Of a stretch of 64,000 nucleotides of DNA, positions 23,745-36,160 are shown one piece after another. The translations under genes were made by a program, and so were the position numbers. Below the pieces are notes generated by a model. The model saw nothing but the letters and a program-made list of their open reading frames with translations, ran no database searches and was not told the DNA's origin. The DNA is from Bathymodiolus brooksi. Taxonomy: Eukaryota; Mollusca; Bivalvia; Mytilida; Modiolidae. Each line of letters starts with the position of its first letter. Within the stretch, counting starts at the first letter, position 1. The stretch is from contig OY804575.1 of the NCBI GenBank assembly GCA_963680875.1, positions 32,268,494 through 32,332,493 of the forward strand, given 5' to 3'.

Positions 23745-24250
23745 AGGTTCAAATGGAAATTAAAACCATAAATCCATTTCATACAGGTATTGATTTATAC
23801 CAACAAAATCTAAGTGACTTGTGATATTCTATATTCTGATTTTATTACCATGGAATTAAATTTTCAAGATTATATAAAGTTTATGAATTCTGGAAATATA
23901 CACTTATCGTACATCCATTGGCAATTATCATTGAACAAATTCCATCGCTGCACATATAAATTATAGTGTTTGCCAGAAATATAATTGTTCATTTTCACAA
24001 GTGTATTATATTAAAGTATGTCTTGCGGTGTCAAATATTTTGGATTTCTGATCAGCATGTTTGAGTACACATGGTTCAGTGATTTCCAATTAGAAGAATT
24101 TAAAATAATTCCCCATAAGGTCCTTTGTTAAACTTTGAGAGACTGCAATTATTTCACCAAATGTTATTCCCCTTGACATAGAAGCAGGATGCGGCCATTG
24201 CAACGTTTTCGTGTCAATATTTCGACCATTCGCATTTTCACCTTAACACG
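23745..24250. repeat. Segmental duplication, left copy (about 500 bp)
   Basis: Collinear with 25715-26230: AAATCCATTTCAT.CAGGTAT, CTATATTCTGATTTTAT, GTATTATATTAA.GTATGTCT and GAAGCAGGATGCGGCCATT. The copies differ by scattered substitutions and small indels. Confidence 0.85.
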
Positions 24251-24449
24251 TACAAGAGGACAATTCAAATAGAAGGAGAGTAAACAGTTTAAAAACAAAA
24301 CATAGAATAGGACACATTTATGTTTGATGGAAGAACGGCCACAGTCTTCTGTATAAAATATATAGTCATGTTTATTTAAACATAAAAATAGATTTGAAAT
24401 AAATTGTGGGTAGATATATATCTTGAAAGGAAAGCGAGGCCGATGCTTA

Positions 24450-24930
24450 CACCTAATACTGGTGACAGTTCACAGGACTCCACCAACAGAGCTCGCCAGT
24501 TCCTTGCCTAGCTGAAGGATAGGAGAGGGCCTTCTCGACAGGAGGGGCGACATCAAGAGTTTGAAGATATCAAATAGATAATCAGAAACCGTTAATCGAA
24601 GAAGGATCGACAACACAATGGCCAAAAGAAAAAGTAGAAAAGGACAAACAACGATGTACAAAACACAACATATAAAACTAAAGATTCCCACTGAAAAACT
24701 GGGGGTGAACTCATGTGTTCCGGAAGGGTATGCAGTTTCTGTTCCACTAGTGGCACCCGTCGTGTCACTCTAGTTACAAACCTGGTGATAAGTAATGAAT
24801 GAGGAAAGGACCGAACAAGTGAAACACATCCATAGTAATCTTTGACCGATGTTACGTAACAGTTAACCAGTCATTGTGGCGATCGTAAAACTTTCGAAGT
24901 GATGAATTTAACTTAACCAATAGGAACCCC
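24450..24930 (-). mobile_element. RTx 3'-region copy
   Basis: Contains CAGAAACCGTTAATCGAAGA, GACAACACAATGGCCAAAAG and GGGGTGAACTCATGTGTTCC, then GTTCCACTAGTGGCACCCGT, the order seen at 19850-20000. It is the downstream non-coding part of the reverse transcriptase element; the coding part is absent. Confidence 0.7.
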
Positions 24931-25714
24931 CACTTATAACCGGGAGCACATCATTATTATCAAGTATGCTACATTGCAAAAGGCCGCACGTGGAATATAT
25001 TCAATGATAACTACTTTCCTATGGATGTCTGGCATCTTGCCGAATAGAAAGCAAAATTGATTCACAAATATGCATCAAATACACCTGATTCTAGATCATT
25101 TCCATTTGATGTTTATTTATCTTTGTACTGCAGAGCATTAACTGCATGTACAAGTGTGCATATAAATATTTGATTTAGATGTCCACTACACTACACGCAT
25201 ATCGACTCCTGGCTTCATGTCTATTATGAGAATCGCAATAGATATTCGTTTTTGTATTTCGTTTAGAAAGAGTAATTGTCATTTATAATATTTCATCGAA
25301 AAGTTTAAAGTGTCCCCACAACTCCTCCATCTCTATTAAACTTTCCAATGAAAATTGTTACCCCCCCCAAAAAAAAGCAAGAACAAAAAGCATAAACAGT
25401 ATAAAAGTAGATTTTGAAATTTAGAAAGCATGCCTTGGATCCAAAATATATTTTTGTTTACATATTTGCTCAATATGGAGAGCTAAGCTGAAAAATAATT
25501 AACTTTTAAGAAAGATGGTTTAATCACAGACGTCATTGCTGTATTATTCAGTATATATACATGGACATGTTATGCATTGCATTAAGAATAATGTACAAAA
25601 CTGATTTTGAAACTAAACGTGTTCCTTTATATAGATTAAATAAACCACTCGAGCCAGCAACCTCTCACCCGTACATATAGATGCACAACAGTTGCAGGTA
25701 TTGGAATATAAACC

Positions 25715-26230
25715 AAAAATCCATTTCATTCAGGTATTGTTTTACACCAACAAAAACTAAGTGACTTGCGATACTCTATATTCTGATTTTATCACCATGG
25801 AATTCAATTTTCAAGATTATATAAAATTTTATGAATTCTGGAAATATACACTTATAGTGCATCCATCGGCAACTATCATTGGAAAAACTCCATAGCTGCA
25901 CAGTTCAATAAATTGTAGTTTTTGCCAGAAATAGAAATGTTCATTTTCACAAGTGTATTATATTAAGGTATGTCTTGCAGTATCAAATATTTTGGATTTC
26001 TGATCAGAAAGTTTGAATCACAGATGGATCATGGATCAGTGTTTTCCAATTAGAAGAATTTAAAACAATTTCCCATAAGATCCTTTGTTAAACTTTGAGA
26101 TATTGCAATTATTTCTCCAAATGTTATTCCCCTTGATATAGAAGCAGGATGCGGCCATTTCAACTTTTTCGTGTCAATATTTCGAGCATTCGCCCTTTCA
26201 CCCTAACAAGTGCAAGAGGACAGTTCGAAT
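25715..26230. repeat. Segmental duplication, right copy
   Basis: Partner of 23745-24250, offset by about 1.97 kb in direct orientation, within an intron of the FTP domain gene. Confidence 0.85.
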
Positions 26231-26927
26231 ACAAGGAAAGTAAACAGTTGAAAAACAAATTAGATAAAATTTCTGTTGCAATATCTTATTTAGTAGTATA
26301 TATTGTTAAGAAATAATTTTGAAATCAATTCTCATCAGAACACACATGAATTTCGCAAATAGAGTTCCCTCCCGTACATATCGATGTAGAAAATGTGTAG
26401 GTATATTTTTATGCACTCGATTGTCGATGAGAAATATGTACAATTATATGTCTGTATTAATGATATTATGAAGTATCAATTAATATTTTTTTTTGCCCTG
26501 AATATGATGAAACTGTTCAATAATTCAATAAAATTATTTTCTATCTATATGTTAATTGGGAATTCCCTAAAACTTTACATGATTGCTTATTACCACATGT
26601 AGATTTACATATCATTAACACAGTTTGATCGAATATTTTGTAGAAATGTTGTCCTTTTTTATCACAACAATACCAGTCTAACCTCGCTACTTTTTATTGA
26701 AGTGACTGTACCAAGCATGGTAAGTGAGCGGTCATGTATGTATGTGCTATGGGTATCGATTTTGGCCCTTCTAATGCACTTTAAATGCGATTGCAGAATA
26801 TCTATCAAAGGATGAAGAATATGGGAAATGGCAGACATTTCATTAGATCATGTGTATTGCGCGGAAACAGTGACAGTATTGTAGATCATTTGATTGTATT
26901 ACCGATTAGGACACAGTATATATTTAC

Positions 26928-27133
26928 AATCATTTATATAATAGATTACAATATTATAGATATTGGCTCGTTGTCCAATATCAAGTCTCCACCATGCCGT
27001 CGTTCGACCTGGTCCAGTATGACTAAAACTGTTCCAATACCAGTCCTGATTTTGTCTCCGTCTAAAGCTTTTGATGCATTGTAACTTCCGTAACTACTAC
27101 TTTCTTTGGCAGTACCCCGCTTAGCTAAATTAT
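26928..27133 (-). pseudogene. FTP domain, N-terminal exon, with one frameshift
   Basis: After acceptor GTCGACAG the minus strand reads DNLAKRGTAKESSSYGSYNA, SKALDGDKIRTGIG. One base then appears missing near 27031-27036, and the next frame continues SFSHTGPGRTTAWWRLDIGQ and RANIYNIVIY. Both parts are textbook FTP (N.A..G.A..SS, A.DG, SHTGPG...WWR.DLG, I.IY). The break lies next to GGAAC, where one more A restores the frame. The donor is uncertain: GTAAAT at 26927 fits phase 1 but would create a TGA at the junction. The gene's signal-peptide exon was not found to the right. Confidence 0.78.
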
Positions 27134-27534
27134 CTGTCGACATTAATTATGAAATTTGAAACAGATATTCTTTAATGTAAAAACTGAGGTGAAAATAGAA
27201 GACATGACTTCTTATTAACAAAAGTCGTTCTCTGTTTGAAACTATTATGGATTGTGTATATTTGTTTTGCGAAAGTTCTAATGTGTACCTCTACTATTTA
27301 TGAGTTAATATGTATGCGTCAGGCTTTGCTCATTTTGCAGACACTGGCATTATGCATTATGTATATGGTCGTATGCAGGAATTTGTCAAATGTAGTACAT
27401 AATCATAAGATCAGAATGTTTTAAAGTAGATATAATCTAGTTGTGAATATATTGCAAATGTGGTATGATGTCAATTGTAAAGATCAGTTGACGAAAGGGC
27501 TGTATAATGCATGAGGTTTAATAACAAGAGTCAC

Positions 27535-27745
27535 ATACATGCGCCACTAGTGGAGCAGGAACTGCTACCCTTCCAGAGCACCTGAATTCAACCCCAGTTT
27601 TAGTAGGGTTGGCGTTAGTCGATCTTCACTTTTCTGTGTAGTGTTTTGTAGATCATTGTTTGTCCTTTTGACCTGTTTTCTTATGACTATTGTGTTGTCT
27701 GTCTTTCTTCGATTTACGGCTTCTGATTAACCTTTTCGTATCTTC
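27535..27745 (+). mobile_element. RTx 3'-region copy, opposite orientation
   Basis: CTAGTGGAGCAGGAACTGCT, then CCAGAGCACCTGAATTCA and TTCTTCGATTTACGGCTTCT, the reverse complement of the region at 24540-24760. Confidence 0.7.
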
Positions 27746-28004
27746 ACACTTTTCTTGTTCGTGTTTTATTCACATATTTTTTTGACATTTCAGAAGATTA
27801 TTTTGACATATAAACATGGCTTTGATCATATTGTCAATACACATAGGTAATGATTTTGTGTAATATGCAATCAGGGAGTTGATTCTAATTAATTTATATT
27901 TTCTCTCCACAAATGAGCTTATACTAATACAGAGGCCCATTAGTCGGCTTCCCTGTGCGTCTTGGTCATTGTACAAACCACGTGTTGTTGAACAAAACAA
28001 ATAT

Positions 28005-28745
28005 ACCAAGGGCAACGCAAAGCGTGGCGTATCCCCTCGCCTAAACATTTGACCCTGTGACCTTGACCTTTGACATATGACGTTGAAATCAATAGGGTTC
28101 CAGACTCTCCTAAGGATTAAGCATGTACCAAGATTGGTCAAAATCCACTGAAGGATGTTGATTATAGAGTGTTCACAAGGATGTTGCGCAGTAACAATTT
28201 GATCCGGTGACCTTGTCCTTTGATCTAAGACTTTGAAAATCAATAGCCTTCCAGATTTTCTTAAGGACTAAGTTTGTTCCAAGTTTGGTCAAAATCCATT
28301 GAAAGATGTTGATTCTAGAGTGTTCACAAAAATGTTACAGGGAAAACATTAGACCCGGTGACCTCGAACTTTGACCTATGACCTTGAAAATCAACAGGAT
28401 TCCAGACACTCCTAAGTGCTAAATATGTACCAAGACTGGTCAAATTCCATTGAAGGATGTTGATTCTAGAGTGTTCAGAAAGATGTTACGCGGTAAATAT
28501 GTGATCCAGTGACCTTGACCTTTGACCTATGACCTTGAAAATCAACGGCCATCCAGATATTCTTAAGGACTAAGTATGTTCTTAGTTTGGTCAAAATCCA
28601 TTGAAGGATGCTGATTCTAGAGTGTTCACAAAGATGTTACGGAAAGAAGGAAGGAAGGCCGGACGGACGGACGGACGGACGGAAGGACGGGCGGATGGTA
28701 GCGTTACTCTATCCCATCGCAACTTCGTTGGCGAGGGGATAATAA
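28005..28745. mobile_element. Non-autonomous element with ~150-bp internal repeats (TGACCTTTGACCTATGACCT type)
   Basis: Four tandem units of about 150 bp (starting near 28102, 28251, 28402 and 28552 at TTCCAGA..TCCTAAGG), each with GACCTTTGACCTATGACCTT and GTCAAAATCCATTGAAGGAT. A GGAC/GGAA simple repeat follows (28640-28690). The block is bounded by TATCCCCTCGCC at about 28030 and its inverse GGCGAGGGGATA at about 28730. The structure of terminal inverted words, internal minisatellite and GGAC tail is a type I know from molluscs. Confidence 0.75.
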
Positions 28746-29500
28746 GAAAACATCTATGAACGTCTTGTATCGTCCATCATGAAGAAAAGTTAACATAAGA
28801 CTAAACAAAATTATATATGTAGTCCTAGTCTTTCCAGGATAACTTTCATGAAAAATAGAATAAATTAATTCTAACTTTAGCATCTACAGGCAAGTAAAAG
28901 TATAATAAATGTGACGTCATGTCACTTTTGGTATGATGTCAGTGCACTTGGTGGGTCACCCAAAGTGGCCCCTTTATGTCAACAAGCAAGAAGTGAGAAA
29001 CTCTAAACAGGAATGGTTCTGATCCCTAATTAGCTGGTGTATATTACTACCATGTTCAAACATTTGACTTGAAACCACAATGTAAGTGTTGTCGAAACAA
29101 TGGATGTTTCTTACCAAAAGCTTCGATCTTGTTGAAAATTAAACTTTGTATGAAGATAAAATCTGTGAAATACCATTTCATTTCGACTTCTGATCTACAA
29201 AAAAAAAACAAAAGTATTTTCACAAATTATTTGAAATGTTTTATAGTGTCAGGTAGCTAAGATAATCTTCCTATAACATAGTAAAATATTTTCAGTACAC
29301 CAACAGATTTTAATATATTATTATTATCATATATATTATTGCAATACACGAAATTTTAAGGTGTTTTTACTACATTTGTCGATGATGAATATCAAAAATT
29401 ATTTACGTGTATTTATCATGATTTGAAATGTTTGATTAAAAAAATGTTGCACTAAATATGATGAAACTGTCGATAAATAGTCAATGAGTGTATAAAAAAA
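28746..29500. other. No recognisable gene
   Basis: AT-rich intergenic or intronic sequence without supported features. Confidence 0.55.
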
Positions 29501-29504
29501 GGTA

Positions 29505-29640
29505 ATAACAAAATTACCGAACTCCGAACAATCTTACAAAGGGAAAGTCAAAACTCATAATTATATAAACAGACAAAATCAGTCAACAACCGGAAAACTG
29601 TGAAAACCGTAATGACCCTGACTTGGTACAGGTGAATTAA
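29505..29640. mobile_element. Short dispersed repeat, partner of 14255-14460
   Basis: Matches 14262-14395 with very few differences and then stops, so this copy is truncated on its right side. Confidence 0.75.
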
Positions 29641-29794
29641 TACTGAGTTGCCATGATATCGATTTGACAAAACGTGATGCAAAGGTCTGCGACAATCTAA
29701 CTTAAATTTTGCTCAGATGGTTCTTGGAATTATCAACATTGTACTTCTGTAGACTTATAGAATACTGTGCGGGTGATACCCTCGTGAACTAAAA

Positions 29795-30365
29795 TAAAGG
29801 TCCATTAGTAGAGGTATCGATACATTGATAGTAGTAAACATGTACATATCTACTTTAGTGTACGCCTTTCTGGAATAACCTTCGACAGGTACACTCACAG
29901 TCGGAAATATGGAGGAGCCAAATAATTCATAATTCAAAATACTTTGGGGGCAACAAAACCAAAGGGTCTAAGCATGGTCGAAATTAACATTAGTTTTAAC
30001 AAGAATTGCATTACTTGGGAAATTTCAATAATAAATATTTCATGTCAGTGCCGAAACTCTGGCTACTGAGCTGATGATACCCCAAGGGACTAAATGACCA
30101 TCAACAGAGATATAGACCAAGTGATTATAAAAAGCTTGTATATTTATATATCCTATTTAGTACACTGCACGCGTCTCTGGAATAACCTGCATCCGTACCG
30201 ACAGTCAAAATATTAGAAATACAACATTTTGGTCTTTTTCAGTGAACATAGAAAGCATTGGGTCAGGTGCGACCATATTGCGTACTTGATAGGATATCAA
30301 TCTGGTTCCAATGACGAACATTTCTTTTTACTATTATTATTATTCGTTGTATCACACCATCTCTG
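29795..30365 (-). mobile_element. Dispersed repeat R1, copy collinear with 1-545
   Basis: GTAGAGGTATCGATACATTG, TTTCTGGAATAACCTTCGAC, CATTACTTGGGAAATTTCAA and CGTCTCTGGAATAACCTGCA all follow the order in 1-545. It ends near an (ATT)n stretch at 30450-30478. Confidence 0.78.
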
Positions 30366-32005
30366 AAGGGAAAAAAGACAGGTTAGTGTTTTTAATCTGT
30401 TCATTTATTTGTAGCTTCTCTGTATATGTGCTATGCACTGTCAGTTTGAGAAATAAAAATTATTATTATTATTATTATAGCTCTTAATATTTTCATTTAA
30501 ACTACTGTAATGTTGCAACTATTCGACTTCGTTTTGGGAACTGAATTATTTAAAAGACAATGGGTCTTGATTCCCATCTTGGATCTGAGAAAAATTTGGA
30601 TGCATGATATTTATTTTTCTAATGAAAAACAGTACAGAACGCCACCCTATTTATATATCTAGGTCCTTGTGACAATCGAGTGCAATCATGCGTAGTAAAT
30701 AAACAATATTTATGTTCCATCCTGACTAAGGATATATAAAATGCACAGAATGGAAATCTTCAAACCTTTCCCCTGGCCACAGTTCGGCTAGTTTGTCATA
30801 ATTGATTTTTTTTATATTAAAAGTTGCCAATATTCGATGATTTATACTAATTGCAGTTGATTTTTTTCATAATATCATACGTAAATAGCATAGAACGAAG
30901 GAAATACGTCGATGTTTGATTTTCTTCCATCCTGTCAAGACTCCAATGTTTACACGGGCAATATGCATACATTCATACGACCTACACAGTGAACTCATTC
31001 GGTAAAGCGTTTGCTCATGTGCGAAATAGCTTTTTGAAGAAAATGCACATGGCACAAACAAAAACAATGACGGATTCTACACGAAAACGACATAAAGAGG
31101 ATTCAGCAAGCTTTGTGTAAAGAAAGAAAAAAGTTATATCGACCTACTCCATTTTTCAACACGTAAGCATAAATTAGTATCTGTTTCTGGCCGAATCGTA
31201 TTTGACAGAAGAATTGCACCGTAGTTGTTTATGTATTCTTTTTTTCAGGAGAAAACGCTAGGTGATATCTCTTTTAAATTAGAGACTAAAATAATCAACT
31301 TTATATTTGTATTTTTCGAAAAAAATATAATCAAGATACTCAAGTGTTATCAATAATATTCAATATCATTTGTTTACAATTTTTCATTGATCGGGTCCCT
31401 TTGCAGAGTTTGGGTTTGTTTTTATTGATTTCATCACGTATTTCCGATTTTAAGTGTCATTCTTACTAAATACCATTATATAATATTAACTGATTACCCC
31501 GGGATCCAATTTCATAGATATATTTCTTAAATTATATGAATTCTAGCGAATTTACATGCAACATGCTTCCTGGTTGTTTATAGCAGTTATCAGTATTCGG
31601 CAAACCTCTGAAAAGAAGCCGATTTATAATTAGGTGTGTTAATGGCGATTCGAATTTTTGTTTACTAATTACGACATTATAACATATTTTTTAAACCTGG
31701 CTTCTTGTTCAGACATTTTATTTGTATAAAACATCGAATATTGACAACTTTTAACATCAACAAAAGAAATCAATTCTGACAGCCTGTATGCCTTTAACAT
31801 AGTATCCAGTTTAATGTCATTTATTAAATGACGTAAATTTTTCAAAACATAAAAGAACATATATACAATGAACATGCAGGAGTTTTTTATAAAACATAAA
31901 AACAATGGCAAAAAATGATAGTAGACACTCCATGATTGATATATGCCTATGACAAAAAGGGTGGCGCTCAAAAACAGTCACAGCACCAAAGATGAAATCT
32001 GCAGG
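30366..32005. other. No recognisable gene
   Basis: AT-rich, with an ATT microsatellite near 30458. Open frames at 31669-32059 on the minus strand overlap each other and the antisense of a retroelement; I reject them. Confidence 0.55.
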
Positions 32006-32009
32006 GGCA

Positions 32010-32880
32010 AACGCCAAAAAAATGGTTATTAAATATAAAGCAGGAGGCATGTCACACATTATCGATGACTTTTATTTGTAGGACCTGCCAATTCATCACA
32101 ATGCTTTCACGATTTGCAAAATTTCATACATTTATGCCAGAGATTAGGTGTCACAATAAAACATTCAAAAACTGTTCTCCCATCTAAAGTCATTATTATT
32201 TATGGAATAGAAGTGGATTCAGAAAACATGGAATGTCGCCTTTCACAAGACAAGATCGTCAAAATCAATACTGCACTAATATCAGCTATGCATAGAAAGA
32301 AAATCACTTTGCGATCTCATCAGTCCTTAATAGGCTTACTTAATTTTGCTTGCCTGGTTGTCTGCCCCGGTCGGGCATTTTTACGTCGCTTAATTGACCT
32401 CACAGTGAAAATGGTTAACCCTTTTCATTTTGTAAGGCTTACATGTGAAGCGAGAACTGATTTGCAAGCATGGCAATCTTTTATTGAAACTTTTAACGGG
32501 ACATCGGTTTTCCTTTCATATACTTGGGTCACTTCTGACCATTTAAAGCTACTTACTGATGCTTCATTAGGTTCATTATGATATGCAGCAGTGTTTGGAA
32601 GTTTATGGTTGGCAAAGGCTTGGCCATCACATCTCCAACACTATGAAATAGCTGTCAAGGAGTTATTTCCCATTGTACTAGCATTGAAATTATGGGGGAC
32701 AGCTTAAATAATTGAAAGCTATTATTTGTTTGGGATAATCAAGCGGTCGTTGAAGTGATAAGCAAACAATCTTGCAAGGATAAATCAATTATGAAATTGA
32801 TCCGTAGATTGCTGTTGGCTACTTGAATTTTCGAGCTAAGCATATCGCTGGGAAGAACAAAAAATAATTATGAAAACAAA
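32010..32880 (+). pseudogene. DIRS-order reverse transcriptase/RNase H fragment
   Basis: A relative of the element at 45.8-47.4 kb. In order: a polymerase block HIIDDFYL (IDD in place of YxDD), then after a one-base loss in a T-run near 32075 GPANSSQCFHDLQNFIHL, RLGVTIKHSKTVLPSKV, SLIGLLNFACLVVCPGRAF, LRRLIDLT and the RNase H start KLLTDASLGSL. A stop follows at 32579. Further RNase H remnants (ELFPIVLALKLWG, then FWDNQAVVEVISKQSCKDKS) are broken by more stops. No recombinase follows. Dead fragment. Confidence 0.82.
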
Positions 32881-33099
32881 TTTGACGTCCACCCTGCTTA
32901 TTTATAATAAATTAATGACACAAAGTAACAAACTCATTTGATTGGTTAAATTTTTGATTTAATTAAAATTAACGATAAGTAGTAATTATTTGCACCAAAT
33001 CCTAAAACAAACCGTATATACCTAAAATTTAAAATGTAACTTAATTTATCTAGTTAAGACACGTGACCTAATTACCCATAACCAGATTATGGAACAACA

Positions 33100-35102
33100 G
33101 CTTGTCTTGCCTCACATAGATTCTTTTATTTCCAATAAAATAGTATTGAACAAATTGAGTGTCTAGAGGAGAGAGAACAAATAAACAATGTCGAATACTA
33201 GGAAAAAAAACACGTCAACGGCAACGGCAAAGAAATGAAAATAAAAAGACATCGAAGGCACCACAAACACAAACGCTAATACAACCTCAACAAATATCAG
33301 AGGCTTTAAACTAAAGTAGGGATGCGTTGTATGGACAAAATGAAATAAATCCTGATTCAGTGCTAAGTAATCTCCTTCATCTCATGTCTAAAAAGGATAC
33401 AGGATTGAACAGTATTGAGAAAAAAGTAACACAATCAGTTGATGAGCTAGACTAGAGCAAAACATTAATTAAGTCTGTAACACAGAAAGTATATACAGTA
33501 GAAAGGGAGGTAACAACATTGAAACAAAAATACACACACATTGAAGTACATACTCAATGAATCAATAACTTATTGGACGAAACAAAAGAAGCATGCAAGC
33601 AGAACGAAACCGAAATAATGAAGGGGAAAAGAGAAAATATTGCCGTTTAAGCAATGTTGTCAGAGATGGAAACTGATATTAGAAAGTTTAATAACAAGAG
33701 AGAGGAAATGAAGGAATCAATATTGGACCTAACGTGTAGATCGATGAAATACAATCTGGTATTTACTGGTTTGAAGGAAACACCGTATGAGAATACAGAA
33801 GAAAAGCTACGTAGTTTCTTAGGACAAGAACTGGGAATCGAACATTGGATAGAATTTGGTAATGTTCACCCTTTTGGTCAAAGAAACCCAGAGAATGAAA
33901 ACATGCGGGGAAAAAGTTATGCGATCCACAGACCGATAGTCGCTCGCTTGATCTCTCACAGGGATTTGGCATATGTCTTAGAAATGCGAAAAACTGAAGG
34001 GGAAACCGTTTAGAATTAACAAACAGTTCCGCTAGAAATAGAGAACAAGCGGAAACAACTATATCCAGTAATGATAAAAGCCCGAGATAATGGCCTCTTC
34101 ACAAGGATGGTGCGTGACAAACTGTATATAGACAATAATATGCATACTCCAGGAAGAGAAGTGACGGAGGGCACACATGTAAAGGAAGTTGCAGTGGAAT
34201 ACCAGCTGTGCACTTCGTATCGACAAACCGGTAAAGGTCAAAGGGTCAGTTCTACCCCAGATAGCTATCCTTAGGAAAATCTAAGGACAAGTAACGATGA
34301 TAATATATGTTAACTATCTCCTCTCTGATGAGCTACATTCACCACAGAAGAATGACTTAAATAATAGTAAATGTATTTGTGCAATTAATAGTTGTTTGAA
34401 AACCTGTTGTTTATGTTTAAATGCTTGTAAAGATAATGTAGATAATGTTAGAATACTTACGCTCAATTGTTGTGAGTTCAAAACAAAGCTTAACTTCCCA
34501 TAATTTATTGAAATGATAAATGATTTTGATATTCTATGTTTAGTTGAAACCAAAACTGATGATTGTGATATTATAAATCTACCAGGTTATACTGTCAAAA
34601 TGAAAAATCGAAAGTTTATGTCGTTTACAAAGTCAGGAGGTATAATTTTAGCATAAAAAACTGAATATGAAAAATACATGTCTGAATTACCTAAATAGTC
34701 TAATTTTACACTTTGGTTAAAAATAAGTAAAGAATTGACAGGCTGTGATGAAGATAGTATACCTGGGATTGTGTATATCCCACCGGGAAATTCTAAATAT
34801 GTGTCGATTGACGCTTTAAGTGAAATTGAAAATGATTTTCAAAACTTTCAAACAAATAATAAATATTTTTGTTTACATGGTGATTTTAATAGCAGGACTT
34901 CAAAATAACCCGATTTTATTGATTTTGAAAGATGAGAATGTTGAACATTTATTTATAGATACAAGAAATGTATATATGTTGGAAGAATTAGGTATTCCCC
35001 TAAGACGGACTAATGAAGATAAGGTTATAAACCAGTATGCTAGAAAATTATTGAATTTTTGTAAATATAATGATGTTTTCATTCTAAATGGTAGGAAAAC
35101 AA
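33100..35102 (+). pseudogene. Dead LINE: ORF1-like protein and truncated endonuclease
   Basis: From ATG at 33188 a charged start (MSNTRKKNTSTATAKK) soon meets a stop. A Lys/Glu/Gln-rich coiled-coil region follows to 33650. The best part, 33654-34013, reads RSMKYNLVFTGLKETPYENT and WIEFGNVHPFGQR, the RRM-like core of L1-type ORF1 RNA-binding proteins. From 34460 an apurinic endonuclease domain follows: FDILCLVETKTDD, SGGIILA, then CLHGDFNSR (GDFN motif) and NDVFILNGR. Multiple stops interrupt it, and it ends abruptly at about 35102, where the 47-bp satellite starts. No reverse transcriptase is left. Confidence 0.8.
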
Positions 35103-35470
35103 AGGATACCACACTGTCGGAATAGTTCTACAATATGACAGAAAAAACAAGAGATACCACACTGTCGGAACTGTTCTACAATCTAACAGAAAAACAAGAG
35201 ATACCACACTGTCGGAACAGTTCTACAATCTAACAGAAAAGCAAGAGATACCACACTGTCGGAACAGTTCTACAATCTAACAGAAAAACAAGAGATACCA
35301 CACTGTCGGAACAGTTCTACAATCTAACAGAAAAACAAGAGATGCCACACTGTCGGAACAGTTCCAAGATCTAACAGAATAACAAGAGATACCACACTGT
35401 CGGAACAATTCCAAGATCTAACAGAAAGACTAAAGATACCACACTGTCGGAACAGTTCCAAAATCTAACT
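35103..35470. repeat. 47-bp tandem array, second locus, about 8 units
   Basis: Same unit and orientation as 8203-9013 (GATACCACACTGTCGGAACA). It starts directly behind the LINE endonuclease codons for LNGRK. Confidence 0.92.
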
Positions 35471-35954
35471 GAAAGATCGTAGAAATCGCAAAATCGGCAT
35501 TCGGTCAAATATACTACTGGTGGGGCGAGAAAGCTAAACATTTCATTAATATGCAAAGCAAATTGGTGGTGCTGTGTACCAACACTGTGGGATCGATTGC
35601 AGCAGAGGAAAGAACACAAGATTGTCAGTTAAAAATCGTTCCTCTAACACTGTTAGGTTGAATGTTCATATGTTCAAAATATTTAATACACCACAGTATC
35701 ATTCGTTCCCATTGAAGAAGATATACGTGCATTGTATGGTTATCACCTGCTTGCCATGCTTATATACATTCAAGGGTACAGACCAGATGGCAAATTATCG
35801 AATATCTTAGAACAATAAATTTAGATAATGCAAATTTTCAAAGGTATTTATATTAGTTATTTCCTGGAAACACCTTGTTGGGTTTGTATGCTTAGAAAAC
35901 AATTGTGAGACTACTGCTTTTTGAAAAGTATTTTAGCAAAACAAATGTTAACCC

Positions 35955-36160
35955 TATTTCAAATGGGAGTGAGCTCGGGTGCTAAGGAGGAGTATGCAGT
36001 TCCTAATCCACTAAATGCACCCGTCATGTGTTTCTCATGATAAAAATCCGCTAATAAATGTTATTCGGTGACAGGCCAGGCATGAAAGAAGTGACCACTA
36101 CAAACAGAACGCATGGTCATGATTACCTCTTTGATATCTTCAATTTTTTCTTGCAGCAGC
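35955..36160 (-). mobile_element. RTx 3'-region fragment
   Basis: GGGAGTGAGCTCGGGTGCTA, GCAGTTCCTAATCCACTAAA and TGCACCCGTCATGTG correspond to the region at 24690-24770, strongly diverged. Confidence 0.5.

Noticed and set aside
27770..28243. 157-codon minus-strand frame
   Set aside because: Mostly runs through the 150-bp repeat element with TGACCTTTGACC words; product of the repeat.
31669..32059. Minus-strand membrane-like frames of 80-100 codons
   Set aside because: They overlap each other in different frames, one lies antisense to a retroelement fragment, and neither has a recognisable family pattern.
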